A DNA stretch of 64,000 nucleotides from DIGJ01 sp041821315 (GCA_041821315.1 JBGUEO010000017.1:1-64000), one strand, 5' to 3'. Shown: positions 27,375-36,511, numbered from the stretch's first letter. Numbers and translations are program-made. The notes: generated by a model from the letters alone, not told the origin.

Positions 27375-27389
27375 TATACTATTAGTATA
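27375..27389. repeat. 15-bp inverted repeat upstream of the FIST operon
   Basis: TATACTA-T-TAGTATA is a perfect 7-1-7 palindrome about 105 bases ahead of the FIST start codon. Its distance and symmetry fit an operator; no regulator can be named. Confidence 0.45.
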
Positions 27390-27433
27390 CATTTTTGCCG
27401 GCAGATAGCAATCTATCTTTTTGTGATACAAAA

Positions 27434-27474
27434 AAAGATAGGAATTCATCATGGAACCAGATATTCCTATCTTT
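27434..27474 (-). terminator. Intrinsic terminator of the GTPase-NYN gene
   Basis: Arms AAAGATAGGAAT/ATTCCTATCTTT pair perfectly; on the minus strand the hairpin is followed by seven T. It begins 8 bases past the stop codon of 27482-30133. Confidence 0.85.
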
Positions 27475-27481
27475 AATTCAT

Positions 27482-30133
27482 TCATAGCTCCTTTTCTTTT
27501 TTCATCGGATTTCTCATCATCTCTTTTACTTCTTCTGATAACCCATCCATAAGGAAACTGCGTCCCCCACCCTTTTTGTCCTGAAATTTTTGCATGTTTC
27601 GCTCGTTCAATTCATTCATCTCAAGCTTCAATTCTCTGGCAGATAATAAATAGCCTCCAGCTCCTCTTACAATTATTTGCTGTAAACCATCTGATGTTGC
27701 AACTACAATCTTGTATTTTTTGCTGTTATCATGTGCAAATTTTTCAATGTATTGATCCGCTGTTTGTGCCTCCTTGGTAAATACCATATGGATATTATGG
27801 TAATCCATAACTTCCTCTTGATGACCCTGCACACGATATGCGTCAAATACAACTATAATCTGACATTTTTTGATTGCCTGATAGTTACTCAAAGACTCCA
27901 TAAGTTTCATTCTAGCGCCATCCATATTATCTTCTACAAGATCTTTTAACTCCGGCCATGCATGAATGATATTATAGCCATCTACAAGTAGATATTCTTC
28001 TTTTTTTTCATTCGCTTTGTTTTCATAATTGCTTGACTCATAATAACTTTCACGGGCAGATTTTTTCCGTTTCCAATCTGATTTTTTTCCTAAATTCGCA
28101 TAAAAAGTTTTGTTGATAATCTGATCAATTTCATCCAAGCTAATCCATTTTTCTTCTTCCAATTTGTCCTTAGTATTTATACTATAATCCAATGGACCAC
28201 CAGTTTCTTTTAAATAGCTTTCTACCTGCATATAGCCTTTCACTTCATCCCAAGGGACAAGAAACCCTGAGCCATGCGTACAAAAAACAGAGCCAGTCGG
28301 ATTTTCAATATCTCGTTCCGCATCATATCCAATGGACGCTATCATTTCCTCTGCATTATGGCATGCTTCATATCCGCTCAGCGTACATAAAAGCCTCCCA
28401 AGTCCTTTCGAGTAAGCAATTACCTCTTTTTGATAATTTTGCATGGTTACAACCGGTGCACTTCCTAAAAGCACGGCCATATCACCATCCGTTTCGAATA
28501 ATTCACTCGTACCGCACATTTTTTCAATGTCATTCATCGCTCTTCCTATCATTTTTTTAGGAAGCTCTAATTGAAACCTATAATAGGGCTCTAGTAATAT
28601 GGATTTTGCTTCCTTTAACCCCTGACGCACCGCACGGTAAGTAGCCTCTCTAAAATCACCGCCTTCTGTATGTTTATTGTGTGATTTTCCTGCAACAAGT
28701 ATAATCTTCATATCCGTAATTGCTGATCCGGTCAAAACTCCTCGATGAATCTTTTCTTCCAAGTGAGTTAAAATCAATCGTTGCCAGTTTTTTCCCAACA
28801 TATCTTCACTGCATTGCGTCTCAAATAGTAAGCCGCTTCCTGCCTCACCTGGTTCCAACAACAGATGTACTTCAGCATAATGCCTCAATGGCTCAAAATG
28901 CCCTACTCCTTCGACTACATTTTCGATTGTTTCCTTATATACAATCCTACCCTCATCAAAAGACACTACTATGTTAAAACGACTTTTAATTATGCTTTGC
29001 AGAATTTCTAACTGCACCTCACCCATAATCTGCGCTTTTATTTCCTGTAACCGCTCATCCCAAACAATATGAAGTTCTGGCTCCTCTTCTTCTATCTGAA
29101 GAAGCTTTGGAAGCATCATTCTAGGGTCACAACCTTCTGGAAGTATAATCCGGTAAAAAAGCACAGGTTCCAAAATAGGAACATCCGAGGATTCTTCAAT
29201 TCCTAATCCTTCTCCTATCAACGCACGAGTGATTCCGACTACCGCACACACCTCCCCTGCTTCTACCTCATTTACTACATCAAACTTTTGTCCCGAATAG
29301 ATTCGTACCTGATTTACTTTTTCTTCCCAGCTACGACTTGTTAAGGTATCTCGTACTTTAAGTTTTCCACCTGTAAGTTTCATATGAGTAAGACGGTTTC
29401 CTTGCTCGTCTCTCGTTATTTTAAATACTTTTGCTCCGAATTCTTTTTGATAAACTGGAATCTGAACATACCTCTCGATTGCCTGCATAAATGGTTCGAT
29501 CCCATCTAATTTTAGTGCTGAACCAAAAAAGCAAGGAAAAACAGTTCTCATCTTTATTGCCTCTTTGATTTGCATGATTTCAATGTCTCCCATGTCCAAA
29601 TAGGATTCCATCATTTTTTCATCACACATAGCAAGTTGGTCGTAAAAATTATCGATATCGATCTGTCCAAAATCAATGCACCCTTCATTCAACTGTTTCT
29701 TTATCTCATGCATTAACTTATTTTTATTTGTATCATTTTGATCCATTTTGTTAACAAATAAAAAAACAGGGATCTGATAAGCTTCTAAAAGCCGCCATAA
29801 GGTTTTGGTATGTCCCTGTATCCCATCTGAACCGCTGATCACTAGAATGGCATAATCCAGTACCTGAAGTGTTCGTTCCATTTCAGCCGAAAAATCAACA
29901 TGTCCCGGCGTATCCAATAAAGTAATCTGTACTTTCCCAATCTGAAATATCGCCTGCTTAGAAAAAATAGTAATTCCCCTTTTTTTTTCTAATTCATAGG
30001 TATCAAGATATGCATCTTGATTGTCTACTCTCCCCAATTTTCCGATTTTACCACTCAAATACAACATACTCTCGGATAGTGTTGTCTTTCCAGCATCCAC
30101 ATGTGCTACTATTCCAATGACTATTTTTTTCAT
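27482..30133 (-). CDS. TetM/EF-G-like GTPase fused to a NYN (YacP/Rae1-like) nuclease domain
   Basis: 883 residues. The first ~640 match the ribosomal-protection (TetM/TetO) branch of the EF-G family: P-loop AHVDAGKT (10-17), switch II DTPGHVDF (74-81), NKMD (128-131), then the EF-G-like domains II-V. About residues 714-850 form a NYN/PIN-like domain with DGYN (718-721), VFDA (Asp764), ADQYIE (Asp793) and ATSD (Asp815), the acidic set of YacP/Rae1. Rae1 of Bacillus is a ribosome-dependent mRNA endonuclease working in the A site; TetM also binds near the A site. The fusion therefore suggests a GTPase that brings a nuclease to stalled or drug-bound ribosomes; this is inference. TetM itself is ~640 residues, so the tail is an addition. 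It has its own promoter (30169-30197). Confidence 0.9.
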   Translation of the reverse strand: MKKIVIGIVAHVDAGKTTLSESMLYLSGKIGKLGRVDNQDAYLDTYELEKKRGITIFSKQAIFQIGKVQITLLDTPGHVDFSAEMERTLQVLDYAILVISGSDGIQGHTKTLWRLLEAYQIPVFLFVNKMDQNDTNKNKLMHEIKKQLNEGCIDFGQIDIDNFYDQLAMCDEKMMESYLDMGDIEIMQIKEAIKMRTVFPCFFGSALKLDGIEPFMQAIERYVQIPVYQKEFGAKVFKITRDEQGNRLTHMKLTGGKLKVRDTLTSRSWEEKVNQVRIYSGQKFDVVNEVEAGEVCAVVGITRALIGEGLGIEESSDVPILEPVLFYRIILPEGCDPRMMLPKLLQIEEEEPELHIVWDERLQEIKAQIMGEVQLEILQSIIKSRFNIVVSFDEGRIVYKETIENVVEGVGHFEPLRHYAEVHLLLEPGEAGSGLLFETQCSEDMLGKNWQRLILTHLEEKIHRGVLTGSAITDMKIILVAGKSHNKHTEGGDFREATYRAVRQGLKEAKSILLEPYYRFQLELPKKMIGRAMNDIEKMCGTSELFETDGDMAVLLGSAPVVTMQNYQKEVIAYSKGLGRLLCTLSGYEACHNAEEMIASIGYDAERDIENPTGSVFCTHGSGFLVPWDEVKGYMQVESYLKETGGPLDYSINTKDKLEEEKWISLDEIDQIINKTFYANLGKKSDWKRKKSARESYYESSNYENKANEKKEEYLLVDGYNIIHAWPELKDLVEDNMDGARMKLMESLSNYQAIKKCQIIVVFDAYRVQGHQEEVMDYHNIHMVFTKEAQTADQYIEKFAHDNSKKYKIVVATSDGLQQIIVRGAGGYLLSARELKLEMNELNERNMQKFQDKKGGGRSFLMDGLSEEVKEMMRNPMKKEKEL

Positions 30134-30168
30134 TCGCTCCTTAAATCCTTTAATTTTCTTATTTTCTC

Positions 30169-30197
30169 ATTGTAAGGCACATCAATATAATTGTCAA
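30169..30197 (-). promoter_or_regulatory. Promoter of the GTPase-NYN gene
   Basis: Minus-strand TTGACA (30192-30197) and TACAAT (30169-30174) spaced 17 bases, in the 98-base gap between the ABC-F gene and the GTPase gene. The untranslated leader would be about 30 bases, so no attenuator applies here. No terminator is seen in the gap, so read-through from the ABC-F gene is also possible. Confidence 0.65.
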
Positions 30198-30231
30198 CGA
30201 AGTACTCTAGTTACATCCACTCCTCATTTCG

Positions 30232-32184
30232 TCAGCTATATTTTGATTCATTTCCCTTCTTTTGATTATAATCATACCATTCGGTATATGCATCATCTAG
30301 TTCTTTGTTTAACTCCTTCTTCCTTTTGTATAATTCGTTCAACTTATCACTATCAGAAGTGGATTGTTTCATTTCTTCTTCCACTATCTGCAGCTTTTGT
30401 TCCACAACCTCAATGCTTGCTTCTAAAAGCTCTACCTTCCTTTTATTTACTTTTTTCTCCTTCTCTGTCTTACTTCCTATTCCTTTTTTCGTATCTGACT
30501 TTCGATTGCTTTCTTTCCCATCCTTTCCTTTGGATGTTTTCTCTTGCAATTCCGCCTTAAGTTCCCTCTTTTTTAATTCTTCCTGATAGTATACATAATC
30601 ACCGTTATATTCCTTTATCTGACCATTTTCCAGTTCGATAATTTTATCTGCAATTTTATCGATGAAATACCGGTCATGTGATACAAAAAGTAACGTTCCG
30701 TCAAAATTTAATAAGGTCTCTTCAAGCACTTCCCTTGAGGCAATATCCAGATGATTGGTTGGCTCGTCTAGTACCAATAGATTTGCTCCCTCAAACGTAA
30801 GAGAGCAAAGCCGCAAGCGGCTTTTTTCTCCCCCTGACAACATCTTGATTTTTTTATTCACATCCTCTTTTACAAATAAAGCCCTGGCAAGCTGCGACCT
30901 GGCCTCTCCATACGAAATGCTATGGATCCTTGAAAAATAAGCAAGCATGGTCTGTTCCTCATCCTCAAAAATGACCTGCTGTGGCAGATATCCTATCTTG
31001 ACCTGTGAACCAATTTTAACCACACCTCTATCCGCTATACTCTCACCTAATAACAGCTTTAAAAAGGTAGTTTTTCCGCAACCATTTTTCCCTAAGATAC
31101 ATATATTGTCCTGATAAAAAACAGTTAGGTCTACCCGATTAATGAGCATCCGATTCTCATATGCCTTTGATATACCGCATGCTTTTATTACCACTTTTCC
31201 AGAGCGTTCTATTTTTGCTGATTCTAGGTGCATCTTTCGTTTTCTCTGGTTTGGTCGATCGAGCACCTCTACTTTTTCTAAACGCTTTTCAATAACCTTA
31301 GCACGCTTATACATAGCTTCACTATCCCGCATAGCACCCCATATACGAAATCTCTCAATCTGTCTCTCCATATGATCAATTTTTTTCTGTTGAATTTCAT
31401 ACTCCTTCATTGCAAGAAGAGCGCGCCTCTTTTTCTCCTCCACATAATAGCTATAATTTCCATAATAAACCTCCGCATGATCAGAATACAAGTCATAAAC
31501 TTTGTTTACTACATGATCTAGAAAATAGCGATCATGAGATATGATAAGTGCCGCCCCTTTGTACTCCATTAAAAAGTACTCCAACCATCCAATCGTATGG
31601 ATATCCAGATGATTTGTTGGCTCATCAAGAAGCAAAATATCTGGTTCTTCTAAAAGAAGCTTAGCCAAAATAATCCTTGTTTTTTCGCCACCGCTTAAAT
31701 CTGCAAATGGCAATTTCATTAACCGTTCTGTAATACTTAGTCCCTCTGTTATCTTACTTATTTTTGTTTCTAACTCATATCCACCGCTCCTTTCATACTC
31801 TTCTTGCATACAGCTATAGTTTCGCATAACCTTTTCTAATTCAGTCTCTTCAAGCGTGGCCATCTTTTCTTCTAAGTTGCTCATTTTTTTACGAAGCTCA
31901 TAGATGGACTCAAATGCCATCTGTATAACCTCTTTTGTAGTGGTTCCTGTTTTATATTCTGGAATTTGATTAAGATACCCTACTTTACAACCTTTTCGAA
32001 TGCCAATTTCGCCTTTCTGATACGCTTCCATTCCCATGAGTATCTTTAATAATGTAGTTTTTCCACATCCATTTTGTCCCACCAGAGCAATGTGTTCTCC
32101 AGTTTTTAGTTCCAAAGAAATACTTTCAAAAATCTTTGTTGCTCCAAAATATTTACTAAGATTATTTATATTCAATTCAATCAT
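30232..32184 (-). CDS. ABC-F family ATPase (ribosome-associated)
   Basis: 650 residues from the ATG preceded by AGAAGGG; an upstream in-frame start at 32232 lies against the attenuator. Two ABC domains without membrane segments: Walker A GQNGCGKTT (36-44) and GKNGCGKTT; signatures LSGGEKTRI and LSGGEKSRLRL; Walker B LLLDEPTNHLD and LVLDEPTNHLD. A charged linker between the domains and a long basic coiled-coil C-terminus (about 545-650) complete the ABC-F layout. ABC-F proteins act at the ribosomal E site, some giving resistance to macrolides, lincosamides or pleuromutilins. The leader upstream supports an inducible resistance or translation-stress role. It could instead be a housekeeping YdiF/Uup-type factor. 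Confidence 0.9.
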   Translation of the reverse strand: MIELNINNLSKYFGATKIFESISLELKTGEHIALVGQNGCGKTTLLKILMGMEAYQKGEIGIRKGCKVGYLNQIPEYKTGTTTKEVIQMAFESIYELRKKMSNLEEKMATLEETELEKVMRNYSCMQEEYERSGGYELETKISKITEGLSITERLMKLPFADLSGGEKTRIILAKLLLEEPDILLLDEPTNHLDIHTIGWLEYFLMEYKGAALIISHDRYFLDHVVNKVYDLYSDHAEVYYGNYSYYVEEKKRRALLAMKEYEIQQKKIDHMERQIERFRIWGAMRDSEAMYKRAKVIEKRLEKVEVLDRPNQRKRKMHLESAKIERSGKVVIKACGISKAYENRMLINRVDLTVFYQDNICILGKNGCGKTTFLKLLLGESIADRGVVKIGSQVKIGYLPQQVIFEDEEQTMLAYFSRIHSISYGEARSQLARALFVKEDVNKKIKMLSGGEKSRLRLCSLTFEGANLLVLDEPTNHLDIASREVLEETLLNFDGTLLFVSHDRYFIDKIADKIIELENGQIKEYNGDYVYYQEELKKRELKAELQEKTSKGKDGKESNRKSDTKKGIGSKTEKEKKVNKRKVELLEASIEVVEQKLQIVEEEMKQSTSDSDKLNELYKRKKELNKELDDAYTEWYDYNQKKGNESKYS

Positions 32185-32230
32185 TGTTTTACCTAACCCT
32201 TCTTTTGATTTTATTTGTATTTTAGGTCGC

Positions 32231-32263
32231 AAAAAACCCCAAAGCCAATAAGCTTTGGGGTTT
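32231..32263 (-). terminator. Intrinsic attenuator in the ABC-F leader
   Basis: AAACCCCAAAGC (minus strand, from 32263) pairs with GCTTTGGGGTTT, followed by a T run to 32231. It lies about 32 bases past the stop of the 42-residue leader frame and 47 bases before the ABC-F start codon. That is the position of the attenuators known for drug-inducible ABC-F genes. Confidence 0.85.
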
Positions 32264-32294
32264 CATTTTCGCTCCATTTAATACAAAGAATCTA

Positions 32295-32423
32295 TTATGA
32301 AATATCCAATCTACTTATTCGGTTTCGCTCAAGGCTATTAAATTTGGACGCACTTACCCCATTAATTGATAAACTTGCGTACATAATAGCTTCAAATGTT
32401 ATCCATCTAAGTGTTGGGTTCAT
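32295..32423 (-). CDS. Leader peptide uORF2 of the ABC-F gene (42 residues)
   Basis: Not assigned by length but strongly supported by translation signals: AAAAAGGAG lies 8 bases before the ATG at 32423, and the frame runs to TAA at 32295. The product begins MNPTLRWITFEAIMYASLS and ends with a basic, polar tail (NSLERNRISRLDIS). It is followed directly by the attenuator hairpin. It is likely a regulatory peptide whose translation by drug-slowed ribosomes changes leader folding, as described for other ABC-F and erm leaders; a small functional protein is the alternative. Confidence 0.7.
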   Translation of the reverse strand: MNPTLRWITFEAIMYASLSINGVSASKFNSLERNRISRLDIS

Positions 32424-32463
32424 ATGATTAACTCCTTTTTGTATAAATTTAGTAACTACATAA

Positions 32464-32492
32464 ATAATATTCTTAAATCTTCATTTCGTCAA
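32464..32492 (-). promoter_or_regulatory. Second promoter in the ABC-F leader (P2)
   Basis: Minus-strand TTGACG (32487-32492) and TATTAT (32464-32469), 17 bases apart. Transcription would start near 32457, 34 bases ahead of uORF2. Confidence 0.55.
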
Positions 32493-32538
32493 GTATTTTT
32501 GGAAGATTCCTTTTTGCGCTCCTATCTATGCACTTACC

Positions 32539-32622
32539 TCAAGAATACTCCCCCATTACTTTTCCCTTCAGTTTCGTATGAATCTGCTTTGCTATGGTAT
32601 TGCTTTCTAGTAACTCTAACAT
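32539..32622 (-). CDS. Leader peptide uORF1 (27 residues)
   Basis: ATG at 32620-32622 follows the very strong ribosome site GAGGAAGGAG with 8 bases spacing; the frame ends with TGA at 32539. The peptide starts MLELLESNTIAKQIHTKLKG. It begins about 30 bases after the predicted start of transcription from promoter P1. Supported by signals only, with no homolog recognised. Confidence 0.55.
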   Translation of the reverse strand: MLELLESNTIAKQIHTKLKGKVMGEYS

Positions 32623-32657
32623 CTATTTTTCTCCTTCCTCATTTACCAATTTCTTTT

Positions 32658-32685
32658 ATTATACCTATAAAAAAGACTAAGTCAA
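32658..32685 (-). promoter_or_regulatory. Distal promoter of the ABC-F leader (P1)
   Basis: Minus-strand TTGACT (32680-32685) and consensus TATAAT (32658-32663), 16 bases apart. The -35 lies inside the terminator hairpin of the upstream chemotaxis-type gene, a compact arrangement. Confidence 0.65.
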
Positions 32686-32717
32686 TCGATCGTAAGCTGA
32701 TCGAAAATCTTAGTCTT
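32673..32717 (-). terminator. Terminator of the chemotaxis-type gene
   Basis: Arms AAGACTAAG/CTTAGTCTT; an inner pairing (CGATCAG...CGATCG region) and a run of six T on the minus strand. Begins 73 bases past the stop at 32790. Confidence 0.75.
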
Positions 32718-32789
32718 CATCCTTGTTTTCTTTTCTTTTTATGCGAACTCCTATTAAAAATAATTTCATTTGAATTTCCTTATTATTTT

Positions 32790-33623
32790 TTATAATACTC
32801 CAGAGAGTTCTTCTAGAGACTCTGCTGTTGCAGTAAGCTCCTGAATCGAAGCCAAAATTTCCTCTATGGTTGCAGACTGCGACTGTTGCACATCATTAGA
32901 TTCTACTATCTTTCCTGTGATATTATTAATTGATGATTCAAGCGTCTTTAAAACAAGATCTATTTTTTTTACAGATTCACTCGTTGAAAGGGATAAATTT
33001 CGTATTTCACTTGCTACAACTGCAAATCCTTTTCCGCTTTCACCAGCCCTCGCTGCCTCAATGGAAGCATTTAGACCCAATAAATTAGTACGAGAAGCAA
33101 TTCCTTGAATAAATTTTAGAATCTCATTTGTATCGTGTGTACTTTTTTGGCTTTCTTTTGCATTGTCTAATAGCATTTCGCTCATCACATCCACATGCTG
33201 CAAATTTTCACCAAATTCACTGATAGCAACTGATATCTGCTTTAAAGCACCTGATAAATTCGTCACAGTTTCCACTACTGAGTTTCTTATTTCCAAACTT
33301 TTTCCTACTACAAAAGCTCCAACAATTTCATTACCTTGTTTCATTGGGATAGCATATGATTTAAATGGAATTCCAAATATTTCCTTTGGTACATCCTTTA
33401 TAATTGTTTCGCCTGTTCTCATCGCAGTAAGCGCAGCTCCTCCTTCTGGAATAGAAGCACCTACCTCTACCCTTAAATCCAATTGTCTTCCCATTTGAAC
33501 TTTTAAATATTTTTTCGTATCTGTAATTCCAATGGCAACATCTTCACTAAATAAAATTGGTAAATAAGGTATTATTATACTTAATGCATTTAATACTTCG
33601 CATTCATTAATTTGATTCCCCAT
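32790..33623 (-). CDS. Soluble methyl-accepting chemotaxis-type transducer
   Basis: 277 residues, no membrane segment. The N-terminal ~125 residues form a small sensor (AIGITDTKKYLKVQ, MRTGETI, YAIPMKQGNEIVGAFVVGKS); the rest is a short MCP signalling hairpin with the conserved tip IASRTNLLGLNASIEAARAGESGKGFAVVA (core: LLGLNASIEAARAGE). It should interact with CheA/CheW, which are not in this window. It has its own promoter and terminator. Confidence 0.92.
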   Translation of the reverse strand: MGNQINECEVLNALSIIIPYLPILFSEDVAIGITDTKKYLKVQMGRQLDLRVEVGASIPEGGAALTAMRTGETIIKDVPKEIFGIPFKSYAIPMKQGNEIVGAFVVGKSLEIRNSVVETVTNLSGALKQISVAISEFGENLQHVDVMSEMLLDNAKESQKSTHDTNEILKFIQGIASRTNLLGLNASIEAARAGESGKGFAVVASEIRNLSLSTSESVKKIDLVLKTLESSINNITGKIVESNDVQQSQSATIEEILASIQELTATAESLEELSGVL

Positions 33624-33646
33624 AATTATCCATCCTTTCGTTTATT

Positions 33647-33675
33647 ATTATAATTTAAAAACGAAATTCAGTCAA
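33647..33675 (-). promoter_or_regulatory. Promoter of the chemotaxis-type gene
   Basis: Minus-strand TTGACT (33670-33675) and TATAAT (33647-33652), spaced 17 bases, 24 bases before the start codon. Confidence 0.65.
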
Positions 33676-33747
33676 CTCACTATTGCAACAGAAAACTAAT
33701 ATACACGAACCTAGTACCCTTCATTCACTTTTACTCTGTGATTTACT

Positions 33748-36381
33748 TTAATTGCGTCCCTCCTCCGGCTTATATCGTAATACATCATAAACAAAGCGAT
33801 GTGCCAACTCGGGATCAAACTGCACTCCAGCATTTTTTAGGATTTCCATCGCAGCTTCTTCTTCCGAAAAAGAAAATCGATAACTGCGCGCACTTGTCAT
33901 TGCATCATAGGCATCCGCAATCGCTATCATCCGAGATACAACGGGTATTTCCTCTTCTTTTAGCCCTCTTGGATAGCCTTTTCCATCCCATCGTTCGTGA
34001 TGTGCAAAAACAAATTCTGCTATATCTGACATATCATGAGCAGAGCATAGAATTCGATATCCAATCTCTGGATGACGGCATATATTTCCGTATTCCTCCC
34101 TCGTCAATTTCCCTGGTTTGTTTAGCAATTCTTCGGGAATAGCAATTTTACCAATATCATGTAATAATCCTGCACTCCGAAGTTCCCCTTTTTCATGATC
34201 TGGTAATTTTAATTCGATTGCTAGTTTTTCACACAACTCTGCTACCCGATGAGAATGTTGCTCCTCTCTTGGATTTTTTTCATGAAGTGTATTTATAATT
34301 AATTCAATTGTTTTTCCCCTTCTACTTGGTGCCTCAAGAAGCTTCTTCTTATACATCATATCTTCAGCAGATTTTAAAATATCCATCAATTCTTCATCTC
34401 TATCTAGCTTAATCCCCCATCCAAGTGATACGGAAAGAGTAATCGCGTTCACATTTTCCTTTTCACAATTTTCCATAATACTCTGTACTATTTTTTCCAC
34501 CTGTTTCTCCGTAGTATTTGGCAATAATACAGCAAATTCATCTCCTCCAATACGAGCGATTCGGTCTGTTTTGGGGCAAGTACTTTGAAGCACTTGCGCA
34601 AATTTCCCTAGTAACAAATCACCTGCATTGTGGCCAAATGAATCATTTACTAATTTTAAGCCATTTATATCTGCAATAATAACACAAAACGGCAGAAATT
34701 CTAAAACATCCAAGTGCTTTAATTCTTCCTCATAAAACCTTCGGTTATATAGTCTAGTAACCTGATCATGATAACTTAAATATTCAATTTGTTTTAAGTG
34801 CTTATGCTCATCAGTGATTCCTCTGACAATTGCCATTACCTTATCCTCAAAACACTGAATAATACGAAGTTCAAAAACCTCTCTTTGCCCTTCTATCTCC
34901 AGTTCATAATCAAAGCTTTGTAGTGTTCCATAAAAAAATGCATCTTCTATTTTTTGCATTCCCGTTTCAGCTATTTCTTTCGGAATAACATCCTTGATAC
35001 TTTTGCCTATAAATTCTTCCTTTGGAAGATAGAGAACGGTATCCATACTTCCTTGACAATCTAAAAAAATACCATCGCGTGAAATGATAAACAATACATC
35101 CGGTATTACTTTTATAATCGACTGATTGTAGGTATTACTCTCTCTTAAGTGCAATTCACTTATCTTTAATCGTTCATTCTGTCTAGAGACTTCTTGTCGC
35201 GCTTCATTGCTCTCTTCTAACATTTCCTCAATTTCCCTTTTCGATTGACTCAACCGAATTTTCATATCATATAATGCTCTTCCCAAAATACCAACTTCAT
35301 CTTTTCTTTGCATCAACTCATTTGGTACTACTTCTTCATATGTTCCACTTGCAATTAATCCAAATTCATTCACTAATACTTTTATTGGATTGGATACACT
35401 TCTTGCACTAATAAACAATATATTTCCCGAAATAATAATGATAGCGGCGATTCCAATCAGTGACAAAATAAATGCTAGTTCGTAAACTGGTGACACAATA
35501 TTCGAAGCCGGAATCTGAAAAACCACGTTCCAATTCACTTGCGGAATATTCGTATAGTATAAACGATAAGTTTCTTTTCCCTGAGAAAAAGAGGTTATTC
35601 CTGTTCCCTGATTATTGATAATTTTTCTTCCTATCTCTTGAAACGATTCATTGCTTTCATTCTTAATATTCATTCCAGACTCAACACGACTTATATCCGT
35701 AGCAGCTAAATAATATCCTTCGTTATCTATAATAAAGGCACTTCCTCCCTCTTTCGTTATTAGTGAATTCACTAGCTTTTGCATTTCTGATAATTGAATA
35801 TCCACCGTAACACAACCCAAAAAATTACCATCCTGATCTAAAATAGGCGACGAGCAAGATAACATGTAAAGATTACTCACGGAATCATAATATGGTTTGG
35901 TTAGTACCATGCGTTTTGTTTTTTTTACATTTCTATAATATTCCTGCAAAAAGTAATTATATGTTGCATTGCTATATTCGTATGTGAGCACTAATTCATT
36001 GTCTGCTTTATAAACATATGGCCCCAGAAACTCTTCCTCTTTCGCAAAAGTATAGGGTTCAAACCAAATTCCTGCCCCCAGAAAAAAAGAGTCCATTTGA
36101 ACCACTTCTTCCAAAATTTCTTCATATGTCTTTATGTTTGAATTCTGATAAGTTTTTGATACAAAGGTTGCCAAAGTCAAAGATGCACCTTTTACTTGCT
36201 GCAATTTGTTTTCAATATTAGAAACTTCAGCAAGCTGCTCTGCCTTCATTCTCTCGCTAATTTGCGAATTTATAATATTTTTGCCTGCGTTAACACTAAT
36301 AATTACAAAAAACAATACCGTCACTAGCACAATAGGTAAAATAAATACAAGCATTCTTGTCCTAATATGTCGAAACATCAT
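33748..36381 (-). CDS. dCache-HAMP-PAS-GGDEF-HD-GYP c-di-GMP turnover protein
   Basis: 877 residues. Two membrane helices (about 9-31 and 305-325) enclose an extracytoplasmic dCache sensor; then a HAMP (about 325-380), coiled-coil, PAS (about 410-525), GGDEF and HD-GYP. The diguanylate cyclase motif GGDEF is intact (RIGGDEFAVLL). The phosphodiesterase domain has LLHDIGK, HPEIG and HHERWDGKGYP, all intact. Both making and degrading c-di-GMP are thus possible, gated by an outside signal. Ribosome site GAGGGGG. It is the only c-di-GMP gene here. Confidence 0.94.
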   Translation of the reverse strand: MMFRHIRTRMLVFILPIVLVTVLFFVIISVNAGKNIINSQISERMKAEQLAEVSNIENKLQQVKGASLTLATFVSKTYQNSNIKTYEEILEEVVQMDSFFLGAGIWFEPYTFAKEEEFLGPYVYKADNELVLTYEYSNATYNYFLQEYYRNVKKTKRMVLTKPYYDSVSNLYMLSCSSPILDQDGNFLGCVTVDIQLSEMQKLVNSLITKEGGSAFIIDNEGYYLAATDISRVESGMNIKNESNESFQEIGRKIINNQGTGITSFSQGKETYRLYYTNIPQVNWNVVFQIPASNIVSPVYELAFILSLIGIAAIIIISGNILFISARSVSNPIKVLVNEFGLIASGTYEEVVPNELMQRKDEVGILGRALYDMKIRLSQSKREIEEMLEESNEARQEVSRQNERLKISELHLRESNTYNQSIIKVIPDVLFIISRDGIFLDCQGSMDTVLYLPKEEFIGKSIKDVIPKEIAETGMQKIEDAFFYGTLQSFDYELEIEGQREVFELRIIQCFEDKVMAIVRGITDEHKHLKQIEYLSYHDQVTRLYNRRFYEEELKHLDVLEFLPFCVIIADINGLKLVNDSFGHNAGDLLLGKFAQVLQSTCPKTDRIARIGGDEFAVLLPNTTEKQVEKIVQSIMENCEKENVNAITLSVSLGWGIKLDRDEELMDILKSAEDMMYKKKLLEAPSRRGKTIELIINTLHEKNPREEQHSHRVAELCEKLAIELKLPDHEKGELRSAGLLHDIGKIAIPEELLNKPGKLTREEYGNICRHPEIGYRILCSAHDMSDIAEFVFAHHERWDGKGYPRGLKEEEIPVVSRMIAIADAYDAMTSARSYRFSFSEEEAAMEILKNAGVQFDPELAHRFVYDVLRYKPEEGRN

Positions 36382-36511
36382 ACATCCCCCTCATTTTCTG
36401 ACTGTATTTCCACATTATTTAGTCTTATCGATTCGTAACAAATAAATATACTTATTCTACCATATATAATTTTTTTTTACTATAACGGAAGTCATTGAAT
36501 TATTTCATAAC

